From: Lodderomyces elongisporus
Lineage: Eukaryota; Ascomycota; Pichiomycetes; Serinales; Debaryomycetaceae
Direction of reading: 5' to 3'
Assembly: GCF_030384665.1 (NCBI RefSeq)
Contig: NC_083678.1
Coordinates: 124,001-188,000, forward strand
Length of the DNA stretch: 64,000 nucleotides
Shown here in pieces: positions 11,867 to 23,319 of the stretch. The position numbers were made by a program, and so were the translations under genes. Numbering within the stretch: position 1 is the first letter of the stretch; each line of letters starts with the position of its first letter. The notes under the pieces were generated by a model. The model did no database searches, was not told the origin of the DNA, and saw nothing but the letters and a program-made list of their open reading frames with translations.

Positions 11867-12320
11867 TGTCGCATAGCACTGTCACAAGTAACAAGTGTAC
11901 GACTGCTGAGCATCGGTTTGAGCTGGTAGCTCACCGATACCAGCGGTTTGAGTTCGTGACTTGATAGGCTATATTCCAACTAAGTGTAATTGTCAATGAT
12001 CGCACCTATAAAGGTCTCAATGCTCATAAGTTAAGAGAGTAAATTGTCTCATACAAAGTCACTAGTAAGGAGAATCGTGAGAGTATACACTCTGCACGTT
12101 CACCTAGTGATTTGTGTTCAATGTAGTTGACCGTATAAAATCTATATTTTACCGATATTTCTATATAATAGTGATAAGTTAATTTTACCACTTCTCGTTC
12201 CTATTTATATAAACTCATCTCGTTTGAAGTTTCAAGTTTCCCATGTCGTGCAATATTCTCCAAATATTCACTTAGCGGAAACGAGGGCACAGAGCGTCCA
12301 GTGTGTGTCGCACTGTGACA
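11867..12320 (-). repeat. LTR (5' LTR of the minus-strand element)
   Basis: This copy is identical to the LTR at 9675-10128, with a constant offset of 2192 bp. It would drive transcription leftwards into the internal region. The outer edge is followed by CACCT, the second copy of the target duplication, and then by a CTTTT-type simple repeat (about 12329-12365). Confidence 0.92.
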
Positions 12321-12325
12321 CACCT

Positions 12326-15324
12326 GACTTTTTTTTTCTTTTCTTTTCTTTTCTTTTCTTTTCTTTGCTTCAAATTCCTCTCTGTTTATTTCATTACATA
12401 CATAAAGAGGACGGAGATTAAGCACAAACTTACCTTGACCTTATGCATATACACAGCGGAAAAGTGTCCTTGCGAGTCCCTGTATTTCCTACTTCTTCTT
12501 CTTTTACTACTTCTTCTTTTTCACTACTATTCGTTAAAAAAATGAAACTGGCTATTTATCTGTCTGTCCCTCTAACTTTGCTCTATCGGTCTTTGAAAAT
12601 TGGGGGTCTGGGCACTGTTCATAATTTCTGGCACCATCGTGCGTCGAGGTTAATTACACGAAGAAGAAGAAGAAGAAGGAAATAGAAAAGGAAAATTTTG
12701 TTAAAACAAATATAAATTCTGTACAAAGTAGCCGAACTCCAATCAAGATTCAGCAACTTGATTGTTTTCACTAGCAAGATGACACGTTAGAACTATACAG
12801 TATTGCAAAGAGCCGTTGGTTATAAACACCAGCACTTAACTAAATGTGACTGTTCTTTCTCTCTCTTTCTCTCTCTTTCTCTCTCCTTTTCTTCACCTTT
12901 ATTTTTCTGTCTGTTGTCTTTGCGTTTCTTTTCTTGCTAAAGGACAAACCTTGAATCTACTCAGACACCAACTCAAAAAGTATGTCTGCATAATTATGAG
13001 GGGTCTGGATCGGCCCATCAACACTACAAACACACAAACCACAGAATCACAAGAATAACAGAATCACAAGAATAACAGAACCACAAATACCATAAACACT
13101 ACAAGCACCACAAGCTCAATTGCACAGCAACGTTACTTAGTCGTCACTGTGACGCAACATCGCAGCAGGTACAAAAGAGCTCACAACTTTTTCAGAGAAA
13201 ACTTCAAATGAAATAAAAAAAAAACTGTCGATATGTTACTGGATCAAGAGCCCGTAACCTATTCTCCTTTCGCCTTTCTCCTGTCGCCTTTCCCCTGTCG
13301 CTTCCCGCTTCCTCTGGCTCTCCTTGACTTTTCTTCCGTCTTTGTCTCAATTCTTAAACACGAATCTGAAACAACTTCAAACCAGTTGACTCTATTAATA
13401 GAAACATCCTTCTTCCTTACGCCGCAGCTTCACAGCCTGTATCTTAGAAATCCTTTTTTAATTTCAATCAACATAATTTGAAATTGAAATTGAAAATGAC
13501 CGGGAATAAAATGATTGTACAAAAAAAAAAGAAAGAAATCAACTTTGCAAGGACAAAATGTGATTACACTCCAACCTCATTTGTCAGCTTAATTGTTGTT
13601 GTTGTTGTTGTTGTTGTTATTGTTATTTTTTTTACCTTATTTATGAGTTGAAAGAGAGAGATGGGTGCGATGAGTATAGGTAGTACAATAATAGTAATTT
13701 AAATAATACTAATTGTAATACTAATTATAATATAACTAAATACCAAATGATGGAGCATAAATTAAAAGAATTAAAAGAAAAAAAGAATATAGTATGCTTA
13801 GACTGTGACTACAGGATAAGGCAATTTATTCAAAAATCTCCTTTTGCCATAAAAGAGATTATGAAAACTGTCATCTCCTTTCCTTTCCTTTCCATCCCAT
13901 TCCAACAGTATTGAATTATAATTTATTTTTTATTTTTTTGATTTTCAATTATTGTTTTCCAAATCCATCGAAGAACGCCTTGTTGTCCATAAAAACAGTT
14001 TGTAACCGTTCAACTTAGTGCCCACATCTCCCTTACGGCCGGGATACACAAATGCCATTTCTTTTTGGTCGCACAAGAGGACATGGTGTATCACAATAGA
14101 CATATGGTAATTCAATATCTACATTTGTGACTGTACTCACAAAATAAATGGAGGCGATGAGGGAGAGTGTGTGAAAAAAAAAACCCAAAAAAAAAAGAAA
14201 GTGTGAGAGTGAAGACGTCATAACTTCAATGGCATCAAGTGTACCCAATAATGACTTTTCAAACTACCGTTTGATCAAGTCTCGAGAATTAGGATTTCAT
14301 GTGACGCTTTTCTTTTTGAAGTAACGTTGTTAAGTTTGATATAATAATTTTGTCTCTTAATAATTTCTTTTTTTTTCGGCATTCACCTTTGCCTCAATTG
14401 TTGAAAAAAAAACAAAGGCAAAGGCAAAGGCAAACTCAAACTAAAACGCAGACAATATAAAAATATAAAATTAAACACCCGTTTGATTCACATTTGATTT
14501 GTAGCCCAATTCATACATCTTCAAATACTTTTCTCACTTGACACAATCAAAGCGTACAGGTTGGTTAACTAATCACTACACTCTGTTCTTCTCTTTTTTG
14601 TATTTTTTTTTTTTATCATTTTGCACCACGACACTTTTGTCTCCTATTTTATTTTTTTTTCAAATCAAAAACTCAAGCAGAGAAGCACACAGTGTCGCAC
14701 ACATACTCTTCGGCATATACACACTTAGACATACACTTAGACAGACACACTTGAGTATGTTTTAACAGTACAAAACAAAGCGAGAATAGAAAAAAAAAAC
14801 AGAAAAAAAACAGAAACAGAAACAGATTAGTGGCAACCACGACAGTCAGTCATTGAAATTAACTATAATCCACAAACTTTTAATTTTGCACAACTGTCTG
14901 AGTAAACCATAACGCACCCAGCAATAAAGGCCAACAATACCACAAGACCACAACAACACAAGACCAGAAAACCACAATTACATATCACAGCTAGTTTGCA
15001 CCACAATTGACATCACTAGTGGGACACTGAACACTGAAAATTTTCACACAACATTACGGGACAACATCTCTCCGACAACAAAGCTTACGGCATCTCACAG
15101 CACAGCACACCACAGCACAGCATCTCATCTCACCTCATCGCATCTCATCTCATCTCATCTATAAGCACATCACTCCCCCCACTCTCATCTCATCGTATTG
15201 CACCCCTCCTCCCTCGCAACATCTCCTCTGGAATTACTGTCAACCTCATTGGTCAACTTGCAATTAAATTAAATTATAAAAAATAAAAAACATAAAAACA
15301 AGATTTTAAAAAGAGAGGACAAAA
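12326..15324. other. Gene-free spacer between the LTR element and OTU2
   Basis: I see no credible gene. Contents are CTTTT repeats immediately next to the element (12329-12365), a GAA run near 12660-12680, a GTT run near 13596-13618, and a CATCTCAT/CACAGCA simple-repeat tract around 15090-15165. The last 300 bases are rich in C, A and T with little G, typical of a yeast 5' leader running into the ATG at 15325. Confidence 0.6.
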
Positions 15325-16371
15325 ATGGAAAGAGAGGAGTTGCTTCAACAACATAAGAAGGAAAACAAGGACTTGATCGCCACTATAACTGGTTTGAAGA
15401 AACAAGCCACGAAAAAAACGAGAAAGAATGTCTTGTCGAAATGTCAGGAACTTGAAGACAATCTTAAACGAAAACATGCTGAGGAATTAGCAGCATTGGA
15501 CAACGGAGGCGAAGATATCAATAAGCAAGTTGAACAAGAAATAACACCTGAACAATTACTTGAACAATTGACTTTGGAAAAAGAGGCATCACAGCTGTCG
15601 CTGTCTCAGTTGCAGTCGCAGTTGCCGTCGCAGCTGCAGTCGCAGCCGCAGTCCCTGCTGTCCCTAATACTGTCAGTCTCGAGTAATGATCAGCAAGACT
15701 CTAACAAACAATCCCAGCTAACAGGTCAACAAAACTCTTCTGCTACTCCTTCTGGATCACAACCAAGAAGGCGAAACAGACAAAAGGAACGATTGGAAAA
15801 ACGCAAAGCTGAAATCGAGCGTATGAAAACCGAAGCTCAACAGGAGGCAAGCAATATGACTGATTACAGACAAATTGAGATTGATTCGATGAACCAGCTA
15901 CTCGACCTTCATGGCCTTGAACTATATGAGATAAAACCTGATGGGCATTGTCTCTTTGCAGCAATCCAAGATCAATTATACCAACGACACGACCACTTTC
16001 AAAAAACAATTCAAGAGTTGCGTGACTTGGCTGCTGATTATATACTAGCTCATAGAGACGATTTCATACCATATTTGTTTGATGAAAAGACCTGTGAGAT
16101 TAGAGATGTGGATGAATATTGCCACGAGTTGAGGACAACCGCTATGTGGGGATCTGATTTGGAGATTTTGGCATTGGCGAAAATATTCAACTGCTGTATA
16201 AGCATACACATGGCTGGTGCATCAACAATCAAGATCAACGAGAACAAGGAACTGAATCTGGATCTGGATCAAGAACATGAACATGACCAAGCACCAGAAC
16301 TCATGTTGGGATACTATAAGCACTCTTATGGATTAGGAGAGCACTATAATTCATTGCGAGATAAAAAGTAG
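15325..16371 (+). CDS. OTU2: OTU-family deubiquitinating cysteine protease, OTU2/OTUD6-like
   Basis: The frame has 348 codons. The N-terminal third is charged coiled coil (about residues 1-60 and 145-180) with a Ser/Gln-rich linker between. The C-terminal OTU fold starts near residue 185. The catalytic motif KPDGHCLFAAI gives D206 and nucleophile C209, and the terminal GEHYNSL gives H340. This order matches yeast Otu2 and human OTUD6A/B, which remove ubiquitin; Otu2 has been linked to ribosomal ubiquitination. The length is slightly above the yeast protein because of the linker. The linker contains several CTG codons among TCG, TCC and TCA codons, so reading CTG as Ser makes it almost pure Ser/Gln. 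The start is the first ATG of the frame, just after an A-rich stretch. Confidence 0.9.
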   Translation: MEREELLQQHKKENKDLIATITGLKKQATKKTRKNVLSKCQELEDNLKRKHAEELAALDNGGEDINKQVEQEITPEQLLEQLTLEKEASQLSLSQLQSQLPSQLQSQPQSLLSLILSVSSNDQQDSNKQSQLTGQQNSSATPSGSQPRRRNRQKERLEKRKAEIERMKTEAQQEASNMTDYRQIEIDSMNQLLDLHGLELYEIKPDGHCLFAAIQDQLYQRHDHFQKTIQELRDLAADYILAHRDDFIPYLFDEKTCEIRDVDEYCHELRTTAMWGSDLEILALAKIFNCCISIHMAGASTIKINENKELNLDLDQEHEHDQAPELMLGYYKHSYGLGEHYNSLRDKK

Positions 16372-18105
16372 GGGGAGTATTATTTTTGCATTTTTTTGAA
16401 TTGTTCCTTTTTTCTTCAAAAACAAAGAAAACAGAAAAAGAAAAAGAAAAACTTGAAAGAAAGAGACGAAGAAAAAGCAATGAGAACATGGGGAGAAAAT
16501 AGCATTAGATGATGTGATTCAAAGTTAATTTACTTTGCATTATCTGTCCCGTGTAGACTATTTAATCTCGGCACATTACCCCGCTTCGCCCCTTCCCTCC
16601 TCTCCCCTCCTCTCCCCTCCCCCCTTTCTTTATCCTTTTTTCTTCCAACTCCATTTTGAGTGAACCTCTGAACTTTGAGCTGAAGTGATTTGTATCATTG
16701 CAAATTTATAATTATATATTGTTTATTATATCTCTCGCCAGTCCTCTTTTTTTCTCTCTCTCACGTGCCCGACATTAAATTGAAAAAAAAAAATTAAAAA
16801 AAAAAATTAAAAAATTATAAACGGTATAAAGCGGAATTGAATTTAACCCAATCTGCTGTCATAATAATTATCGATCTCGTAAATGTGTACTATATGCAGT
16901 CAATTAATGCTAGTTTATGTATTCCGTCGTCTCATATACTTTATTTATTTTTATTATTTATTTTTTATTTTTTTTATTTTTTTTGTCGTTTTTCTAACAT
17001 TGTCTCAGAAATTCCACCTCACTATACTTTTTCAAGTATACATATATATATGTATGAGCAAATAAAACTTACAAAGGGGAAAAAGATATCAAATAAAGTA
17101 GTAACAAGCAAGCAAATTTCAACTCCACAGTTTCTCTTATCAGCAAAATTATGAATATCAAATTCTAATAATGTTTGGTGAAAGAAAATAATAGGAAGGA
17201 GGGGTCGATAGCTATTAATATTTGCAGATACGATGTTGTAAGCCCTTCTCTCTTCCTTTTCTCTTTCTTTTTTTGCCTATTCTTCTTTTGCTTATTCCAC
17301 TTCTCCCTTTTTCTTCATTTCTCAGCGTGAAAAATTTAAAGATTGTCTTCTTCAGTGCCGTGGATCACATGTCTGTGCAAACAGTGTGAAAGAAAGTGGG
17401 GTAGACCAGAAGAAGATTGACGAAAAATTTAAGATATCACAAGTCATTGGCAGTTGTTTGTCATTGGCAGTTGTTTCTTGTTGGCCCTGCAACATCGTAA
17501 ATTCTTTTTTTTTTTCTTCCTTGTTTTTTTTTTTCTTCCCAAACTGAATGGTGGTTGTTGATTCAAATAATTTATCTTTCAACTTCTTTTACGAAAAAAG
17601 GAAAAAGAATAAATGAAAATTGAAAATGAAAAATTTTCGAGTATTATAACGCTGGAACTGAACCATCTTACTTTCTTGCACTCTATACATCTCTTTGCAT
17701 CTCCTCACATTGACCATTCTTTCCACCTTACTTCAGGAAACTTGAGTCGATACTGGTTCTAGTAATATCAAAAGGGTAATTTTTGAGCCCCTCGCTGATT
17801 CGAAATTCTTGGTATTTGAAAAGCAATTTGGAAAATAAATAAGTAAATGGAAAAGAAAGAAAAGAAAGAAGGAGGGGGAGGTATTGGAACTTAAAGGAAG
17901 CAGCAAATATCGGTATTTTTTTGTTGCTATAATCTCTGGGCTATTGCCAATATAAAAGTAGAAAAATAAAAAACTACAACAATTATTATTGTTGTTGTTA
18001 TTGTTATCTATTTTTTTTTTTTCTTTCTATCTTTTAAAAAGACTTTAAAAGTCCCCTTTTTGTGCAAGAAAATATTTTCTGTATGTAATTACTGTAGCTC
18101 CTGAA

Positions 18106-18300
18106 ATGTCTGAAATGTCTGAAAAATCTAAAATGTCTGAGATTTCTGAAAAAGTTAAAATTAAAACAAATGTCAGACAGAAAACAAAATGTCTGATTTT
18201 ATTCTGTTTTGTGATTCAGACATTAAATGCTGAGATTTCTAAATTTTTGTCTGGTTCGTTCGTCAGACAAAAAAGCAAACTTTTTTTATTTTAATGTCAG
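18106..18300. repeat. Cluster of TGTCTG/CAGACA repeats with stem-loop potential
   Basis: About 200 bp contain AAATGTCTG direct repeats at the left end and inverted copies to the right. TCAGACA and TGTCTGA pair across about 10 bases in the middle. TTTTTGTCTG (18244-18253) pairs perfectly with CAGACAAAAA (18264-18273) across a loop of GTTCGTTCGT. The 62-codon frame through it simply reflects the repeat. Confidence 0.6.
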
Positions 18301-21300
18301 GTTCAATCATCAAAATTTTTAGTCGAAAGAGTGGCTTAAGTTTTATTGTTGTTGGGTGATGGTGAAAAAACTAGTTGTATTTCTTGCTAAAATTACCAAA
18401 CAATAGGGGAAATTCTATGATAGAGGTCCCTTACTCAAATACTCTCTATCTCTCTGTCTACATCTTTCATAATTCTCCATCCATTAGTTGAAATAGAAAT
18501 GGAACTGCCTATGGGAAATCTAAGCACTAAACAACTCTTTCAAACAAGTAAACTGAGTAAAGAAGGAAGTTAGTTTATTTATTGTATAGTATCAAAAGAA
18601 TAGTTTGTATTTGTCGGAACAGACCGTATCTGACGAGCCTTGAAAACTACACACAAAAATAAAAATAGCAGAAAAAGGAAAAGAAAAGAGACGACTACCG
18701 CAACCACAACTATCATCGACCAGTTTTGTGCTATGCATGTGATATGTTCAAAACGGAAGTCAATTGTAATGTAACGTGATGAGACAAATTGAATTCTCAT
18801 GCTCGACAATCTAAGCCAAGTTATTGTATTACAGTCTTCTCCACTCGAATATACTACCAAGGATCTCTACGGCAATTGGCGCATGAGGCAAGCCTTGTCG
18901 CCTTGTAAGAAAATAAAATACAAAAAGAGAGAAAGCTTCTCTTCTTTTTCACCAATTTTTTCAAATAATTTTGGTTCAAGAAAAAACTGCAGTTATGCAA
19001 AAAAACACCTGAAGTTGTATGTGCCAGTAGTCTTTCTTCCGCTTTGTTCTGAATTTTTATTTGTCGAAACCCGTCCGTCTAGCCTTTAGTGTCTTTGACG
19101 AGATTGCTAAGAATTTCAGTTCAAAATAGGTAAGTAACACAAGGAAAGAAGACAAAGAAATATATATATATATGTATATGTATATATGTATATATGTAGT
19201 GCCTACACTTGACAACGACAATACCACTGGCTACAATAAAACAATAGCAGCTTCTGAAAGTCGACATATACGCCCCTGTTTTTTTTTTTTCTTTGGTTAT
19301 AAGTTCAACACTTTTGCACTAATTTTTCTGTCTATTAAAATTTTGTTTAATCTTGACGGAAGAATAACAGGGCCAGCTTTACTCTATTTTAACACCCCAA
19401 GGTAAACCTCTGTTTCTTTTCTTTTTCTCTCTTTCAACCGCTTGTTACTAAAATGTCTGTGCCAAGTTGTCGTTCTCTCAAGTTCAAAACGTTTGTATAT
19501 GATAATTATGAATGGGGAGGAGGGAAGTTCTGCTTTGGAAAGATTGGTTGTTTTAATTCCATACCACGGGTATTCGGGTATATAACGGAGTTGTAGATAA
19601 CTTTTTAGCTTAATTTGTCCTCTTCTCTACTCACGCGGCGCTAGAATGCATTGATTGAAGAAAAGGGAAAAAAAATAGAGTGTGTGAAAATAAATAATAA
19701 AATAAAATAAAATAATAAATTAACAAACAATCAATTAAGACTCTGCTTTTTCAATAGACCAAGTCCCTTTTTCTTAAGGCAAGTGCATTCTTGTATTGTC
19801 TGGGATAAAATTTCATCTTGATAAAAGAAAAAAGCTATTGAAACAGAACGTTTGACTTCTTTATCCTTCCACCCTTCTTCAACATAGTGCTCTTGTCTCT
19901 GTCGTCTACATCGTCTCTGTCGTCTCTATGGTTTCTTGGTTTCCCTAATGTTTTGTTTAGATCAGTCTTCATTGGCAGATGACATCACCCACGACAGACA
20001 CTTTTATTTTCTTTTCTTCTTCGCTCCTTCCAACGGAACCAGATAAATATATCTTGCATCAATGTAGATAATCCTCCTTGGGTGTCTTCTCTCGAATGAC
20101 GCCTTGCCAAAAAAAAAAAATAAAAAAGAAAGAAAAAATTTCTCAAATGCGTTAAATCGCCTTTTCCATTCTCTTTCAAAACGTTTGCAAAGCGAAAAAA
20201 AAAAAAGGAAAAGAAGTTAACTTACAAGCGTGGGGGAGACCAGAGGTATGTATAGCGGATATAAGATTAGCTCTATTCTTGACGACAAAGTCAAAAAAAG
20301 AACAAGACAAACAAGAGTGTGTTCTTCATTGAAGAGCACAAGAAACCAAAAAAAAGGGAGATTTACAGAACAAAGCATACATAATAGTTTAACAAGGCGC
20401 TTGTGTGCAAGAAACCAAAAAAAAAGATAGAGACAGATACAAGCTGTCGTCTTCGGCCAGATACAATCCGTGTCTTTCTTGTAAGAAATTTCAGATAAAA
20501 GATATAGTGCTACTCCTTCAGTCTCCACTCTCCACTCTCCAATCTCCAATCTCCAGTTTCTACTCTCCTTCTCCACTCTTTATATCTCAGTCTCCACTGA
20601 TTCCTTCAATTTCCCTCCCTCCCCCCCCCCTATTTTAATCAAAAATGTCCTTTCCCCTTTTTTTCTTTAGTTTGTCTTTTTTTTAAATCTTATTGTCGAA
20701 CTATTGCATTGCGCGAGATCCATTTTTCGGAGATTAAAGCACATTATTAAATCCGCGACATTTGTAAGAAACAAAAAGAAAAAAAAGAGTTATAATTTAT
20801 ATCGTCTCTAATTCTGTAGTTGTTCTGTTTTTTTGCCTTTTTTTATTTTGTTTGCTTTTGCTGTTGCTGCTATTGTTGTTCTTGTAGTTTAAATTATTTT
20901 GCTTTTTGTTCCTGTTCTCCAGCCCCCCTTCCCTCTTCCCTTGTTCTCCACTACAGTTTCACTTTCAAGTAAAGAAGAACTCTTGCTTTTGAACTTCTTC
21001 CTAAAGAGATAGAAATACCACACTAGTGCATGTTTATTTGGACAAACAACAAGACATGAAATGAAAGAAGAGAGAAAATCATCAATTAGTGGCTTCATTG
21101 GCAAGCACACTACCTTAGAGCAGTTTTACGAACTTTCTTTTTCCCTCTCCTTTCATTACCTTACCTTTTGGCAAAGCACTGGGACCCTGTGTGTCAGACT
21201 GGAATGTCAATGCTTTCACCTATACACCAACGTCTATTTATATGGATGATGTGTGTCTGTAAGTGTCTGTAGGTGTCTGTAGGTGTCTGAAAAGATCATC

Positions 21301-21359
21301 GTGAAAGACTGCACATTGACCACTGCATCGTTCTCTTATCAAGTCAAATCAGAACAACG

Positions 21360-21372
21360 CAGACACTGTCTG
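21360..21372. promoter_or_regulatory. Inverted TGTCTG pair, CAGACA-C-TGTCTG
   Basis: This is a perfect inverted repeat with a one-base centre, about 830 bp upstream of the CYC3 ATG. It belongs to the TGTCTG series seen from 1 to 22 kb. No factor is assigned. Confidence 0.4.
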
Positions 21373-21608
21373 ATTTTCCAAAAGAATTTAAAAAAAGAAT
21401 AAAAAAACGAAGAAGAAAAGAAAGAAATTTGAAAACTATTGTCAAATGTCTGGCAAAGACAACAAACAAAAAAATATCATGAAATTTTCAGTAGTGTCTC
21501 TTTATTTCAGAATATTTAATATTTTTTTTTCTTTTTTGCAGATTGAAAAATTGAATAAGATAATAAAAACAAACACTCAAGATTTTTCAATTTATTCTTG
21601 AGCTATGA

Positions 21609-21650
21609 TTAAATCACGTGATATAATTTTCATGCTTAAATCACGTGATA
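21609..21650. promoter_or_regulatory. Twin TCACGTGA boxes upstream of CYC3
   Basis: The 15-mer TTAAATCACGTGATA occurs exactly twice, at 21609-21623 and 21636-21650. The core TCACGTGA is the recognition sequence of fungal bHLH factors such as Cbf1 and Tye7. In Candida, Cbf1 and Tye7 control respiratory, sulfur and glycolytic genes. The pair lies about 560-600 bp before the CYC3 start, so control of haem-lyase supply is a reasonable inference. Confidence 0.6.
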
Positions 21651-22204
21651 AAGAAAAGATTTTGGTTCCGAAAAAAAAACTTAACTTGTTGTAACGATAC
21701 CCAATGCAATTAAAATGTTTATAAAAGAAAAATGACATCTTTTCATCAAAAATAACAAATTTTTGATCAATGTTTGGTTTAGAGTATTGTTCGTTTCGTC
21801 CGTGTCTATACTCTTGGCCCATCATACAGTGAAATAACTGAGAAAGAAACGAAAAATTAAAGATCAAAAAGCAAAAAGCAAAATGCAAGAATGAAGTCAC
21901 ACTTTTCATATCGACTGCTATAACCTTTGTTTTTCTTTCTTTTTTTTATTTTTTATTTTTCTTTCTTTATTTTTTATAAGAACAAAAAAAAAAGAAAAAA
22001 ATTGTGTATTCTATTTCTATCACAAAACATCAAATCGCAGCTCATCCATTATTAACTTGTATTCCGGTAAGTGTTACTCCTCCTTTAATATTACAAATAT
22101 ACAATATATACAATATACAGCAACACATAAACACATTTTTTCCATATACTCGTATACCCACAGAATTATAAGCAGATTAAATACACAAATAATAAATTAT
22201 CAGT

Positions 22205-23065
22205 ATGGGTTGGTTTTGGGCAGATAAAAAGAGCAACTATGCTAATACACAAGGTCTCACTTCTACATCACGATCATCTTCTCCCTCTTCCTCTTCCTCC
22301 TCCTCATCGTCGGGGTGTCCAATAGACTACTCGTCTTTTAACAAATCCAGCTCATCCTTATCACCAGCAGTATGTCCAGTAGTAAATACAAGCAAAAGCA
22401 ACAAGGACGACGAAGAAGTGTTGAACCCCTTGAATAACATGCCGATGGCCATCTCGTCTGAGCTAGCGCCAGGCCAGAAAATTAAATTATCTACAGAGAG
22501 AACTATCTCCACCATCCCAAGAGGTGAAAATGATGACCAGGGATTATGGGAATACCCATCGCCACAACAAATGCTCAATGCCATGCTCGCAAAGGGCAAA
22601 GGTGACGGGATACCAGAAGATGCTGTGGAATCGATGGTTGAAGTACACAACTTTTTAAACGAAGGTGCATGGCAACAGATTTTGGAATGGGAAGATAAAT
22701 ACACACAGGAAACAAAAGTTGAACCAAGATTGAAGAAATTTACTGGAAAACCCCATGACTTATCGCCCAAGGCGAAAATGTACCTTTGGCTTGGGAGCTT
22801 GTTTCCCGACACCTTCAACACAGTGCCGCCATTCGATAGACACGATTGGACGGTTTTGAGAAGTATGGGGAGAAACGAAGGATGGAAGGAAGTAAGGTAT
22901 GTCATTGACTACTATAGTGCACCAGATGACGAGGAGACCGGTATGCCGGCATTCATGTTGGATACTCGACCAGCATTGGACAGCGTCGAAAGCATACGCG
23001 ACAGAATAGTTACATTTGCCGGACCAGTATGGAGAAAGGCCATGGGAGAAATCGATGAAAAGTAA
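22205..23065 (+). CDS. CYC3: Cytochrome c haem lyase (holocytochrome c synthase)
   Basis: The 286-residue frame opens with MGWFWAD, as in yeast Cyc3. A Ser-rich linker follows, with two Cys-Pro haem-regulatory motifs: GCPID (C38) and VCPVV (C57). Family blocks follow in order: [66 protein letters not shown] and RPALDS. The His in HNFLNEG lies in the region that binds haem in the human enzyme. The protein attaches haem covalently to the CXXCH of apocytochrome c in the mitochondrial intermembrane space. The CP motifs and the C-terminal RPALDS block favour CYC3 over the cytochrome c1 lyase CYT2. It converges with the minus-strand gene downstream, leaving 254 bp between them. The ATG is the only start compatible with the conserved N-terminus. 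Confidence 0.95.
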   Translation: MGWFWADKKSNYANTQGLTSTSRSSSPSSSSSSSSSGCPIDYSSFNKSSSSLSPAVCPVVNTSKSNKDDEEVLNPLNNMPMAISSELAPGQKIKLSTERTISTIPRGENDDQGLWEYPSPQQMLNAMLAKGKGDGIPEDAVESMVEVHNFLNEGAWQQILEWEDKYTQETKVEPRLKKFTGKPHDLSPKAKMYLWLGSLFPDTFNTVPPFDRHDWTVLRSMGRNEGWKEVRYVIDYYSAPDDEETGMPAFMLDTRPALDSVESIRDRIVTFAGPVWRKAMGEIDEK

Positions 23066-23319
23066 AGATTCAACATAAGCCAATAAACTTTGGAATAGAA
23101 AAAGAAGAGAAGAGGATAAAAAAGAAGAACGACGATACAAAGACCTTTAGAAATGAAGATCAGAATTAGGTTTGTAGTTCTATTTCTTGATTTGTTTTTA
23201 CTTTTTCTTTCTTTTATTTTTTTTTTTCAATTGTTCTTTTTATCAACTAAAAAGCTTTGTACATATATACATGATAGGTAGGTCCCCACATTTACATACA
23301 TATATACCATTATTGTTAT

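Larger units (their letters stand above)
9675..12320 (-). mobile_element. Non-autonomous LTR retrotransposon (LARD/TRIM-like), complete and recent
   Basis: Two 454-bp direct repeats (9675-10128 and 11867-12320) flank 1738 bp of unique DNA. I compared the repeats base by base and saw no difference. Their ends are TG...CA. The element is bounded by a 5-bp target duplication, CACCT, at 9670-9674 and 12321-12325. Orientation is minus: next to the right LTR the complement reads GAA-TGGCGACCAGAGTG, which looks like a tRNA primer-binding site. Next to the left LTR the complement reads GAAGGGGGGAAGA, a polypurine tract. No reverse transcriptase, integrase or protease frame is present, so the element would need proteins from a relative elsewhere in the genome. 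LTR identity and the intact duplication show recent insertion. The internal region carries imperfect hairpin repeats and a 156-codon frame. Ty1/copia versus Ty3/gypsy ancestry cannot be decided. Confidence 0.9.
16372..22204. other. 5.8-kb gene-free spacer between OTU2 and CYC3
   Basis: The open frames here are short and biased by homopolymers, so I call none. It holds a cluster of TGTCTG motifs (18106-18300), another at 21250-21290, an inverted TGTCTG pair (21360-21372), TA-rich runs near 19160-19197, a CTCCA-type tract near 20520-20600, and the twin TCACGTGA boxes described separately. It probably contains the OTU2 terminator and the CYC3 promoter. Confidence 0.55.

Noticed and set aside
9675..12320. 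Plus-strand orientation of the LTR element
   Set aside because: A TATA-like sequence reads in both directions, but next to the left LTR on the plus strand there is a pyrimidine run instead of a tRNA-complementary TGG. The PBS and polypurine tract both fit the minus strand.
18106..18294. 62-codon frame MSEMSEKSK...
   Set aside because: It is the translation of the AAATGTCTG repeat, with no sign of a conserved protein.
20217..20576. 119-codon hydrophobic minus-strand frame
   Set aside because: It spans CTCCA-type repeats and A runs, and its composition follows the local simple sequence. No recognisable motif.
22327..23140. Long minus-strand frames opposite CYC3, and similar frames opposite VPS1, PET9 and the flippase
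   Set aside because: They are antisense shadows of strongly supported genes.
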